Shown one piece after another: positions 20,301 through 29,500 of a stretch of 64,000 nucleotides of DNA. The position numbers and the translations under genes were made by a program. The stretch lies in assembly GCF_000314005.1 (NCBI RefSeq), contig NZ_JH980292.1:507410-571409 (forward strand). Reading direction: 5' to 3'. The stretch's first letter is position 1. The number at the start of each line of letters is the position of its first letter. Under the pieces are notes generated by a model. That model was not told the origin of the DNA, did not search any database, and worked only from the letters and a program-made list of their open reading frames with translations. Source of the stretch: Spirulina subsalsa PCC 9445. GTDB lineage: Bacteria > Cyanobacteriota > Cyanobacteriia > Cyanobacteriales > Spirulinaceae.

Positions 20301-20855
20301 TCAAAGAGAACGAATCACTCGGGCAGGATTCCCGGCGACCACAACCCCCGGGGCTACGTCCTTTGTAACCACAGAACCCGCCCCAATCACTGACCCTGCG
20401 CCAATACTGACCCCCGGACAAATGATTGCCCCTCCGCCAATCCAAACATCAGAATTAATGGTGATGGGATGGGCAGATTCTACCCCAGTGCGACGGAGGC
20501 GGTAATCCAGAGGATGGGTCGCCGTGTAGAGTTGCACACCCGGGCCAAAAAACACATCATCGCCAATCTCAACCCTTGCCGGGTCAAGGATAACACAGTT
20601 GAAATTCAAGAAAACCCGATCTCCCAGGGTGATATTTTTCCCATAATCACAATAAAAGGGCGGTTCAATCACCAGAGAACAACCCACCGCCGCAAATAAA
20701 GCCCCGTAGATTTCCGCTCTCAAGTTCTGGTCTTGAGGGCGACTCTGATTCAGACGAGCCAGTAAATCCCGAGTGTGAGAACGTTCGGCGAGGAGTTCGG
20801 GATCATTCGCATTGTAAAGTTCCCCCGCCAGCATTTTGGCTTTTTCTTTGTTCAA
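20301..20855 (-). CDS. maa: Sugar O-acetyltransferase (maltose acetyltransferase family)
   Basis: A 184-residue left-handed beta-helix acetyltransferase that transfers acetyl from acetyl-CoA to sugars. The N-terminal Mac domain (MLAGELYNANDPELLAER) is followed by hexapeptide repeats (about 60-180) with FLNFNCVILDPARVEIGDDV, the catalytic histidine region LYTATHPLD, and IGGGAIICPGVSIGAGSVIG. Full length for the family. In vivo substrate unknown. Confidence 0.92.
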   Translation of the reverse strand: MNKEKAKMLAGELYNANDPELLAERSHTRDLLARLNQSRPQDQNLRAEIYGALFAAVGCSLVIEPPFYCDYGKNITLGDRVFLNFNCVILDPARVEIGDDVFFGPGVQLYTATHPLDYRLRRTGVESAHPITINSDVWIGGGAIICPGVSIGAGSVIGAGSVVTKDVAPGVVVAGNPARVIRSL

Positions 20856-20932
20856 TCTTACACCCCATCAACTTGAGTCTTTTCAGATTATTCTGGCTTT
20901 CTCCCCTCGTAAACTATCAAGTGTAGCCATTC

Positions 20933-21199
20933 TTAACAATAGACAATCCGGTACTCGCCACTATCTACTCGATAATAACCAGAATATCCTTTGAGTTTTT
21001 TACAATCAGAGGGTAATGGGTCAAGATTAAGTGATAAGGTCTTTTTTGCTATTTGTGCCGCTATTTTAGGTTGTAAGCCCTTTAACAAATCTAAAACCGC
21101 TCCTAAACCATCAAGTTTAGCCATTGGCAAATCTTTAACAGACAAAATAGAATGCACTTGACAAATCCCCGACATAACCTCCCCCTCCATCCCCTTCAA
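20933..21199 (-). pseudogene. Truncated RelE-type toxin gene
   Basis: The product shows the core of a RelE/ParE fold: KKLKGYSGYYRVDSGEYRIVY. It stops at a TAA directly after VYC, so the last strand and the usual GKRNDDEVY-type tail are missing. The N-terminal region (before about residue 26) does not look like the family and may be readthrough. No antitoxin gene precedes it; that place is taken by intron and IsrB sequence. The terminal stop lies inside a 13-bp repeat (CATTCTTAACAAT, 20928-20940) that recurs at 21259-21271, so the fragment is bracketed by direct repeats. Confidence 0.6.
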
Positions 21200-21258
21200 T
21201 TTGCTAACTCACCTCCTCCCATTAAACGTTGTATAGCTATTTGTTTATAGAGTACAAA

Positions 21259-21482
21259 CATTCTTAACAATTTACAGACGAAACCGAGTTTAAAGACTAC
21301 GGATGTATGAAAGCCACCGAAAGGAAAAGGCTTATAAGCTCCGAAAGAGGATATTCCAAGCAGCCCAAAAGGTTGTATTCTTAACAAAGAAACCATCAGA
21401 CTAAGAGCCGGATGATGGGAAACTGTCAAGTCCGGTTCTGAATGGGAGGGGGTGAGGGCGACCTCACTCTTGACCCCTAATC
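21259..21482 (+). mobile_element. Group II intron 3' remnant (domains V and VI)
   Basis: Positions 21405-21438 form a textbook 34-nt domain V. The lower stem is 8 bp (GAGCCGGA with TCCGGTTC), with the AGC catalytic triad at its base; a 2-nt AG bulge sits on the 3' side; the upper stem is 6 bp (TGATGG with CTGTCA) with a GAAA loop. A domain VI hairpin follows at 21446-21478, with stem GTGAGG/CCTCAC and a candidate branch-point A in TTGACCCC. The intron 3' end is probably within 21478-21483. No reverse transcriptase/maturase and no 5' domains are present, so it is a dead fragment. The left limit is uncertain. Confidence 0.85.
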
Positions 21483-21489
21483 TGTTTAC

Positions 21490-21729
21490 CCGTCTTGATA
21501 ACCCTTCAAGAACTCCCACCTGCGTTCCGCGAGGTGGGAGAGTGGGGAGCCAGACCCGCTGAAACCTTGAATAGCCCATAGAGCCGAATCCTGTCACGCA
21601 CTTCCGGTTGCTTCTCTAGACCGGACTATCTGCAAGCCTCCTGGTTCGAGGCGTTGGGAAAGCCAAGCCATGCTGGATTCGGTGGGCGAAGAGACTTAAA
21701 CTCGATCATAGGATCAGAGGTTTATCACA
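21490..21729 (+). ncRNA. Probable omega RNA (HEARO-type) of the IsrB element
   Basis: About 240 nt of non-coding, structured sequence lie directly upstream of the isrB start. IscB and IsrB nucleases are known to be encoded just downstream of their guide RNA. A strong hairpin is at 21515-21538 (CCCACCT-GCG-TTC-CGC-G-AGGTGGG). Other paired segments include CCGGTTGCTTCTCTAGACCGG at about 21602-21622 and AAGCCTCCTGGTTCGAGGC-type pairing near 21634-21652. In the known systems the guide is at the 5' end, so it would derive from sequence near 21480-21505. The exact ends are not determined. Confidence 0.65.
21515..21538. repeat. 24-bp hairpin repeat, left copy
   Basis: The palindrome has arms CCCACCT and AGGTGGG around GCGTTCCGCG. 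It is identical to 22864-22887. It sits inside the presumed omega RNA and probably folds in both DNA and RNA. Confidence 0.85.
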
Positions 21730-22908
21730 ATGCTACGAATTCCAGTTCTATCACCTGACGGGAAACCGTTAATGCCAACCAAGCCCAGCCGCGCTCGTCG
21801 CTGGATTCGGGATGGAGTGGCTGTGGGCAAGTGGTCGGATGTGGGGATGTTTTACGTCCAACTGACCCAGCAACCATCTGGGGAAAACACTCAAACCATT
21901 GCGGTTGGGGTTGACCCCGGAAAATTGTATTCCGGTATCGGAGTGCAATCACCCAAAGCCACCCTATTTCTAGCACACCTGATTCTGCCGTTCCAGACGG
22001 TCAAAGACCGGATGGATCAACGTCGAATGATGCGACGTGGACGCAGGGGGCGCAGAATTAACCGCCAGGTTGCCTATTCCCAACGCGCCCACAGACAGAA
22101 GCGATTCGATAACCGCGGACAGAGTAAACTGCCTCCCAGTATTCGGGCCAATCGCCAGCTTGAATTACGGGTCGTGACTGAGTTATGCCATCTGTTTCCC
22201 GTTAGCAAGATTGTCTACGAATACGTGAAAGCAAAAGGCTCAAAATCCTTCTCCCCTGTGATGGTCGGGCAAAAAGTGATGTTAGGTTGGTTGTCAAAAC
22301 TAGCATCAGTTAAGACTCAATTCGGCTACGAAACGGCTAGTATCAGGACTCAGCTAGGGCTGGTTAAGTCGAAAGACAAATCGGCTCAAACGCCTGAAAG
22401 CCATGCAGTTGATGGGTTAGCTCTGGCCTGTTCTGAATTGATCAAGTACGAACCGTTCCACACAGCCAACACTCGCGGCCAGACTTGGAGGGGTTCAGTT
22501 GCGTTAACGTCTTCGGTTTTCAATGTAATTCATAGACCTCCGGTTTCACGTAGACAACTGCATCTGATGGTTCCAGCCAAGGGTGGTGCACGCCGCAAGT
22601 ATGGTGGCACAACCACACGACATGGAGTTCGCAAAGGTGACATTGTTCGCGCTGAAATGGCAGGTCGAGTTTACGTCGGGTGGGTGAGTGGCGACACCCA
22701 ACGACAAGTATCTGTGAGTAATGCCGACTGGAAGCGGTTAGGGCAATTCACCGCTTCAAAAGTCTCTTTGATTGCCCGTAGCACAAATTTGGTAGTTTCG
22801 GGGGCATCGTTGGCGCAGCCTGCGCGGAGCGCATACCCCCGAAACCACCGCTCCTATCCCTCCCCCACCTGCGTTCCGCGAGGTGGGGGTATCTCGGAGG
22901 TGTTTTGA
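21730..22908 (+). CDS. isrB: IsrB-like RNA-guided nuclease (PLMP-RuvC, no HNH)
   Basis: A 392-residue RRXRR/IscB-family protein. The N-terminal PLMP motif is at 13-16, followed by RuvC-I with Asp62 (GVDPGK) and an arginine-rich bridge helix (about 98-112, RRMMRRGRRGRR). RuvC-II has Glu164 (VYEYVKAKG) and RuvC-III has His225/Asp228 (SHAVDGLALA). RuvC-II and RuvC-III are only about 60 residues apart, with no HNH domain between them as IscB has. Total length matches IsrB, which nicks DNA guided by omega RNA. Three RuvC acidic residues are intact, so activity is plausible. The last 40 or so residues are encoded by two palindromic repeats (22810-22835 and 22864-22887) and may not be native. The stop is 6 bp before metH. 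Confidence 0.85.
   Translation: MLRIPVLSPDGKPLMPTKPSRARRWIRDGVAVGKWSDVGMFYVQLTQQPSGENTQTIAVGVDPGKLYSGIGVQSPKATLFLAHLILPFQTVKDRMDQRRMMRRGRRGRRINRQVAYSQRAHRQKRFDNRGQSKLPPSIRANRQLELRVVTELCHLFPVSKIVYEYVKAKGSKSFSPVMVGQKVMLGWLSKLASVKTQFGYETASIRTQLGLVKSKDKSAQTPESHAVDGLALACSELIKYEPFHTANTRGQTWRGSVALTSSVFNVIHRPPVSRRQLHLMVPAKGGARRKYGGTTTRHGVRKGDIVRAEMAGRVYVGWVSGDTQRQVSVSNADWKRLGQFTASKVSLIARSTNLVVSGASLAQPARSAYPRNHRSYPSPTCVPRGGGISEVF
22810..22835. repeat. Small dispersed palindromic repeat inside isrB
   Basis: A GCGC-rich palindromic unit (TTGGCGCAGCCTGCGCG followed by GAGCGCATA) resembles the short dispersed repeats common in cyanobacterial genomes. Here it encodes LAQPARSAYP in the isrB tail. Confidence 0.6.
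22864..22887. repeat. 24-bp hairpin repeat, right copy
   Basis: Identical to 21515-21538 and located at the right end of the IsrB unit, as expected for a subterminal hairpin of an IS200/IS605-type end. It is read as SPTCVPRGGG-type sequence in the isrB frame. Confidence 0.85.
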
Positions 22909-22914
22909 TAACCC

Positions 22915-25900
22915 ATGAAGAGTGCTTTTCTCGATCGTCTCAATAGTCCGGAACGTCCTGTCCTCGTGTTTGATGGTGCAATGGGGACAAACCTCCAAGT
23001 TCAGAATCTCACGGCTGAGGACTTTGGGGGAGCGCAATATGAGGGCTGTAATGAGTATCTGGTGCAGACGAAACCGGAGGCCGTGGAGAAAGTCCATCGC
23101 GGGTTTTTGGAGGCGGGGGCGGATGTTATTGAAACAGACACCTTTGGAGGGACTCCCTTGGTGTTGGGAGAGTACGATTTAGCCCATTGTGCCTATGACC
23201 TCAACCGCAAGGCGGCAGAGTTGGGGAAACGCTTAACCCAAGAATATTCTACGCCAGAAAAACCCCGCTTTGTGGCCGGATCTATTGGGCCGGGGACGAA
23301 GTTACCGACCCTGGGACATATTGATTTTGATAGCCTGCGAGAGGCCTATATTGAACAGATTCGCGGCCTCTATGATGGGGGGGTGGATCTTCTATTAGTC
23401 GAAACTTGTCAGGATGTTTTACAAATTAAGGCGGCACTGAATGCCATTGAGGCAGTTTTTGCCGAAAAAGGGGAGCGTTTGCCCTTGATGGTTTCTGTCA
23501 CTATGGAAGTGATGGGAACGATGTTAGTTGGGACGGAAATGGCCGCCGCCTTAGCGATTTTAGAACCCTATCCTATTGATATTTTGGGGCTAAATTGTGC
23601 CACAGGCCCCGAACAAATGAAGGAACATATTAAGTATTTGGCGGAAAATTCCCCCTTTATTGTTTCCTGTGTTCCTAATGCAGGTTTACCGGAAAATGTG
23701 GGCGGTCAAGCTCATTATCGCCTCACGCCGATGGAATTACGGATGGCCTTAATGCACTTTGTCGAAGATTTGGGGGTGCAAATTATTGGCGGTTGTTGTG
23801 GTACTCGACCGGAACATATTCAACAGTTGGCGGAGATGGCGCAGGGATTAACGCCGAAAGAACGCCGCCCCCATTATGAACCCTCGGCGGCCTCGATTTA
23901 TAGCACCCAGCCCTATATTCAAGATAATTCCTTTTTGATTGTGGGGGAACGGTTAAATGCTAGTGGGTCGAAAAAGTGCCGCACGCTGTTGGATGAGGAG
24001 GACTGGGACGGTTTAATTTCCCTCGCGAAAGCCCAAGTTAAGGAAGGGGCGCATATTCTGGATGTCAATGTGGACTATGTGGGACGGGATGGCGAACGAG
24101 ATATGCGAGAGTTGGCCTCGCGCTTGGTGAATAATGTCACGTTGCCCCTGATGTTGGACTCGACGGAATGGCAGAAGATGGAGGCGGGTCTAAAGGTGGC
24201 CGGGGGGAAATGTATCCTGAATTCGACCAACTATGAGGACGGGGAACCGCGCTTTTATCAGGTGTTGGATTTGGCCAAGCGCTATGGGGCGGGTGTAGTG
24301 GTCGGTACCATTGACGAGGAGGGGATGGCACGGACGGCTGATCAGAAATTTGCGATCGCCAAACGAGCCTATGATAGCGCCTTAGCCTATGGTATCCCCC
24401 CCCATGAACTCTTTTTTGACCCCCTCGCCCTGCCCATTTCCACTGGGATTGAAGAAGACCGGGAAAATGGCAAGGCGACCATTATTTCTATTGAAAAAAT
24501 CCGCCAAGAATTGCCCCATTGTCACATCTTATTGGGAGTCTCTAACATTTCCTTCGGGTTAAATCCGGCCGCCCGTCAAGTGTTGAATTCAGTCTTTCTT
24601 CATGAAGCCATGCAGGTGGGTTTAGATGCGGCCATTGTCAGCGCCAGCAAGATTTTACCCTTAGCGAAAATTGACCCCGAACATCAAGAAGTTTGCCGGG
24701 ATTTAATTTATGATCGGCGGAAGTTTGAGGGGGATGTATGCGTTTATGATCCCCTAACGAAATTAACAGACTTGTTTGCAGGGAAAAAAGCTAGTAAAGG
24801 GGAAGCGGTTGATGTTAATTTACCCATTGAAGAACGGCTAAAACGCCATATTATTGATGGGGAACGGTTAGGGTTAGAACCGGCTTTAGAGGAAGCCCTA
24901 CAACAATATCCTCCCCTCGATATTATCAACGTTTTCCTCTTAGATGGGATGAAAGTTGTCGGGGAATTGTTCGGTTCAGGTCAGATGCAATTGCCCTTTG
25001 TTTTACAATCTGCCCAAACCATGAAAGCGGCTGTGGCTTATTTAGAACCCTTCATGGAAAAAGAAGAGGGAGAAAGTAATGCCAAGGGGACGTTTATCAT
25101 TGCAACGGTCAAGGGAGATGTCCATGATATTGGCAAAAACCTAGTTGATATTATCTTGACCAACAATGGTTATAAAGTGATTAACTTAGGCATTAAACAG
25201 CCTGTGGAGAATATCCTACAAGCCTATGAGGAACACAAGGCGGACTGCATCGCCATGAGTGGATTGTTAGTTAAATCTACGGCTTTCATGAAGGATAACT
25301 TAGAAGTGTTTAATGAGCGAGGAATTACCGTTCCTGTGATTTTAGGCGGTGCTGCTTTAACGCCTAAATTTGTCTATGAAGATTGCAAGAATACCTATAA
25401 CGGTAAAGTGGTTTATGGGAAAGATGCCTTTTCCGACTTGCACTTTATGGACAAACTAATGCCCGCCAAAAAAGCCGGGGGGTGGGATGATTTACAGGGC
25501 TTTTTAGCCGATTTTGCGGCAGAAAATCAAGTTTTCCAAGGTCGCAATGAGGGGAAAGAAGACGGGGGAGACAGTAGCAATGGCAAGGTGAAAAAAGATG
25601 AATCGGTGGTCATTGATACCCGCCGTTCAGAAGCGGTTGCGGTGGAAATAGACCGACCGACTCCTCCTTTCTGGGGGACTCGGTTGTTACAACCTAGTGA
25701 GTTATCCTTAGAGGAGATTTTCTGGTATTTAGACTTACAGGCGTTATTTGTGGGACAGTGGCAATTCCGCAAACCTAAAGACCAATCGCGGGAGGAATAC
25801 GACGAGTTTTTAGCGGCGAAAGTTCACCCAATTTTAGCGGACTGGAAAGCGAAAATTCTCAAGGAGAATCTCCTCCATCCGACGGTGATTTATGGGTATT

Positions 25901-26463
25901 TCCCCTGTCAATCGGCGGGGAATACCCTATCTATTTATGACCCCAATAATCCCGAAGGGAAACAAGAAGTCGCGGCCTTTGAATTCCCCCGACAACGTTC
26001 CGGTCGTCGTCTCTGTATTGCGGACTTTTTCGCCCCCAAAGATTCGGGGATTATTGATGTTTTCCCCATGCAAGCGGTAACGATGGGGAATGTGGCCACA
26101 GAGTACGCTAAAACGCTGTTTGAGGGGGATGATTACACCAATTACCTCTATTATCACGGGATGGCGGTACAAACGGCCGAGGCGCTGGCTGAATGGACTC
26201 ACGCTAAAATCCGCCGGGAGTTGGGATTTGGGGACTTAGAACCGGATAATATTCGAGACATCCTGCAACAACGTTATCAGGGTTCTCGTTACAGTTTTGG
26301 TTATCCGGCCTGTCCCAATATACAAGACCAGTATAAACAATTGACGTTGTTAGGGTGCGATCGCATTGGTTTATACATGGACGAAAGCGAACAATTGTAT
26401 CCTGAACAATCCACTACGGCCATTATTACCTATCATCCCGTGGCGAAATACTTTAGCGCCTAG
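22915..26463 (+). CDS. metH: Cobalamin-dependent methionine synthase
   Basis: A 1182-residue cytosolic enzyme that moves a methyl group from methyltetrahydrofolate through cobalamin to homocysteine. The homocysteine domain (about 1-320) has zinc ligands Cys228, Cys293 and Cys294 (NCATG, GGCCGT). The folate domain spans about 340-620, and the B12 cap about 640-720. The B12 domain has GDVHDIGKN with cobalt ligand His737, then SGLLVKST and GGAAL. The reactivation domain (about 930-1182) ends with [12 protein letters not shown]. All modules are complete. The start is close to a GGAGG at 22896-22900. The IsrB unit occupies the immediate upstream region, so the native promoter is either displaced or inside the element. 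Confidence 0.97.
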   Translation: MKSAFLDRLNSPERPVLVFDGAMGTNLQVQNLTAEDFGGAQYEGCNEYLVQTKPEAVEKVHRGFLEAGADVIETDTFGGTPLVLGEYDLAHCAYDLNRKAAELGKRLTQEYSTPEKPRFVAGSIGPGTKLPTLGHIDFDSLREAYIEQIRGLYDGGVDLLLVETCQDVLQIKAALNAIEAVFAEKGERLPLMVSVTMEVMGTMLVGTEMAAALAILEPYPIDILGLNCATGPEQMKEHIKYLAENSPFIVSCVPNAGLPENVGGQAHYRLTPMELRMALMHFVEDLGVQIIGGCCGTRPEHIQQLAEMAQGLTPKERRPHYEPSAASIYSTQPYIQDNSFLIVGERLNASGSKKCRTLLDEEDWDGLISLAKAQVKEGAHILDVNVDYVGRDGERDMRELASRLVNNVTLPLMLDSTEWQKMEAGLKVAGGKCILNSTNYEDGEPRFYQVLDLAKRYGAGVVVGTIDEEGMARTADQKFAIAKRAYDSALAYGIPPHELFFDPLALPISTGIEEDRENGKATIISIEKIRQELPHCHILLGVSNISFGLNPAARQVLNSVFLHEAMQVGLDAAIVSASKILPLAKIDPEHQEVCRDLIYDRRKFEGDVCVYDPLTKLTDLFAGKKASKGEAVDVNLPIEERLKRHIIDGERLGLEPALEEALQQYPPLDIINVFLLDGMKVVGELFGSGQMQLPFVLQSAQTMKAAVAYLEPFMEKEEGESNAKGTFIIATVKGDVHDIGKNLVDIILTNNGYKVINLGIKQPVENILQAYEEHKADCIAMSGLLVKSTAFMKDNLEVFNERGITVPVILGGAALTPKFVYEDCKNTYNGKVVYGKDAFSDLHFMDKLMPAKKAGGWDDLQGFLADFAAENQVFQGRNEGKEDGGDSSNGKVKKDESVVIDTRRSEAVAVEIDRPTPPFWGTRLLQPSELSLEEIFWYLDLQALFVGQWQFRKPKDQSREEYDEFLAAKVHPILADWKAKILKENLLHPTVIYGYFPCQSAGNTLSIYDPNNPEGKQEVAAFEFPRQRSGRRLCIADFFAPKDSGIIDVFPMQAVTMGNVATEYAKTLFEGDDYTNYLYYHGMAVQTAEALAEWTHAKIRRELGFGDLEPDNIRDILQQRYQGSRYSFGYPACPNIQDQYKQLTLLGCDRIGLYMDESEQLYPEQSTTAIITYHPVAKYFSA

Positions 26464-26584
26464 GGGGAATGCACGGGGGAATAGGGGTTAGAGGTCAAGT
26501 TTTGTGCAAATGCGATCGCCATTGCATCAAAATCCTGCATTTTGTCAGAGACTAAAGCAAAGCGTATCACCCCCAGAAAAGATC

Positions 26585-29500
26585 ATGTCTTCCCTTAAAC
26601 CCCTCATCAGTTTAGGTGCTAGTCTCTGTTTCCTCACCTTAACCCCCAAACCCCTACAAGCGCAAATCATCCCAGACACCACCCTAGGCAGCGAAAACAC
26701 CACCCTCACCCCCCAAACACCCATCAACGGACAACTCGCTGAACAAATCGACGGAGGCGCTATCCGGGGAGTCAATCTCTTTCATAGTTTCCTTGAATTC
26801 AATATTAACGACGGACAGCGCGTTTACTTCCACAATCCCACCGGAATTACTAACATTTTTAGTCGCGTCACTGGCAGCCATCCCAGCAACATTTTAGGCA
26901 CCCTTGGAGTAGACGGCAACGCCAACCTTTTCCTCCTCAATCCCAACGGGATTTTCTTTGGCCCCAACGCACAACTTGACATCAACGGGTCATTTTTAGC
27001 CACCACAGCCCATCGTTTATTCTTCGGGGATGGTTTAGAATTCAGTGCCACTAATCCCCAACCTGCACCCCTTTTAACCGTCAATCTTCAACCCGGATTA
27101 CAGTATGGAGATAACCCCCAAGGTATTATCACCAGTCGCGGAATTTTATCCGTCGGCGAAAACCTCACCTTGGCCGCCCCACAACTCGATATTCAAGGAC
27201 AACTCTATGCAGGTCAAGATTTAACCCTAAAAGCCCTCGATACCCTGAAAATTCGAGACACTTTGACCCACCCTTTCATTGCCGTTGCTGAGGGTAAATT
27301 AACCCTGCAAGGGGATGAAAAATTAGATATTTTTGCCCTCAATCATCCCGACAGTGGCTTATTTTCTGGTCAAGATATGATCTTACGCAGTGCCAATCCT
27401 GTCCTAGGAGATGCACACTACTGGAGTGGGGGGAGTTTTCGGGTCGAAAACCTAGAGCAAACTCCGGGAGATTTACACAGTCCCAATGATCCTATTGTCT
27501 ACTCATTGGGGGATGTTTTAATCAACGAATATACTGGAACATCTCTCCATATTTTAGCCGGAGGTCGGGTTAATATTGCCAACATAACCATCACCGGCCC
27601 CGATGCCACAGGCAACACCATTAATCCCATCACTACCCCCAATTTAAGCACCGTTACCCTATCTGATGGGACAACAGTTCAAATCGATGGAACGAATCGC
27701 GCTACTGTGGATATTCGGGCAGGAATGGACACCCAATTTATCGGTCTTCCGGGAATTATAGGAGCTAATTTTACAACAATTAATGGCTTTGCTTTTCCCA
27801 CCGTCACTAATGCGGAAATCAACATTGGCAACATTACCATTAATGTTCCCGATAGTTTAGTGTTACTCACCAATTATTATCAAACAAACCCCAACTTACA
27901 AGGAGATATTACCCTATTAAATGGGGGAGTAATTAAGACCAGTAGCACGGTGGGAAATGGGGGAGATGTTTTTATCAACTCTCGGAATAATATTAATCTA
28001 AATGGACTCATTGATACAGCGTCCACTGTTGGAAATGCCGGAACAGTCCATGCTGTTGCTAAAAACTTGCTCCACGTGACTCAATCCATTAATACTAACT
28101 CTACCAATGGCAATGGGGGATTGATTAACTTAGAGGGAACAGAACTGAATATTAGCAACTCATTGAATTCTAGTTCACTTCAAGGTAACGGGGGTCATAT
28201 TAACTTAAAAAGTCAGGGCAATTTGTGGGTACAAGGCGCAATAAGCACTGCCTCCCAAGCTGGAAGAAGTGGTGATGTTAACATCAGAGCTAATAATAAT
28301 TTAACCGTCAATCGGAATATACAATCCTCCTCTACAGGACTTAACTCAGGCAACATCACCCTTGAAGCTATTTTAGGGAATATTACCCTCAATAATGCCC
28401 TAGTGAATAGTAACACATTTGGAGCAGGTCAGGCCGGAAATTTGACCGTTAAAGCAGGTCAGGATGTCATTCTAAACAACCAAGCAGAACTCTTAGCTGG
28501 GACTCGTAGTTCTGGTCGGGGTGCTGTTTTAAACCTAGACGCTCAAAATTTGAGAATAGTTAATGGTTCAGGTTTGTATAGTAATACAAACAATTCAGGT
28601 CATGCTGGGACAATTTTACTTAACATTGCCAATACTATTGATTTAGACCGAGGCTTTATCTTTGTCAATACCGTTGGCGGAACAGGCAACGCGGGAAATT
28701 TAGTCATTAATAGTCAGAATTTTAGCGCAAAAAATGGCTCATTAGTTTCGGCTTTTAGTCAAGGCAGTGGGAGGGGAGGAGATATAGTTATTAATGCCTC
28801 TAACTCACTCCAATTAACGGGGAATAATGGGAGTTCTACTGGTTTATTTTTAGGGGCGACTAATTCAGGGAATGCAGGTAACTTATCAGTATCTACTCCT
28901 CGCTTAACTCTTGAAGAGGGGGCGAGTATCTATGCTTCTACATCCGGTTTAGGACAAGCAGGAAATGTCACAATTAACGCATCAGGTTTTTTGCGCGTCA
29001 TCGGGACATCACCCGATGGATTGCTTCGGAGTTCTTTATATGCCGATACTTTTGGGGGTGGGAATGCGGGTAATTTTACCATCCAATCTCCTTTAATTGA
29101 AATCTTAAATGGGGGTCAAATTTCAGCCTCAACTATCAGTCAAGGTAATGCGGGTTTACTTAATGTAAATGGTCAAAATCTAACGGTTGCTGGACAAAGT
29201 AATAATGGTTTAGCCAGTCGGTTACTTTTTGAATCCCAACAAGCAGGCAATGCAGGTCAGTTAAATATTAATGTCTCTAATGTACAGGTCAAAGATAGTG
29301 GGACTATTTCAGCCATTACCACTAATACGGGGGATGGAGGACGCTTAACGGTAAATACTGATAACTTCCAAGTGTTGAATAATGGTTCTGTCCGTTTTGA
29401 TAGTAGTGGAACGCGGGATGCGGGTCAGTTGGCAATTAGTACGCGGCAGTTTACTTTAGACACAGGAGGACAGGTTTCTGCAACAACTTCTGGCAGTGGT

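Larger units (their letters stand above)
21495..22914 (+). mobile_element. IsrB (IS200/IS605-like, non-autonomous) element
   Basis: The omega RNA plus isrB unit is bounded by a 10-bp direct repeat TTGATAACCC at 21495-21504 and 22905-22914. The same 24-bp hairpin is repeated near each end (21515-21538 and 22864-22887). No TnpA transposase is present, so mobilisation would have to be in trans. The right copy of TTGATAACCC ends at the base before the metH ATG. Exact boundaries are inferred. Confidence 0.6.

Noticed and set aside
21196-21597. Minus-strand frame of 133 codons over the intron remnant
   Set aside because: It is an antisense readthrough of group II intron and omega RNA sequence; such frames are common false calls.
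22789-22915. Cobalamin riboswitch before metH
   Set aside because: The region holds isrB coding sequence and hairpin repeats. I find no B12-box-like sequence.
26504-26584. Upstream start for the TpsA gene
   Set aside because: The extension would precede a clear signal peptide that begins at 26585, so the later ATG fits secretion better.
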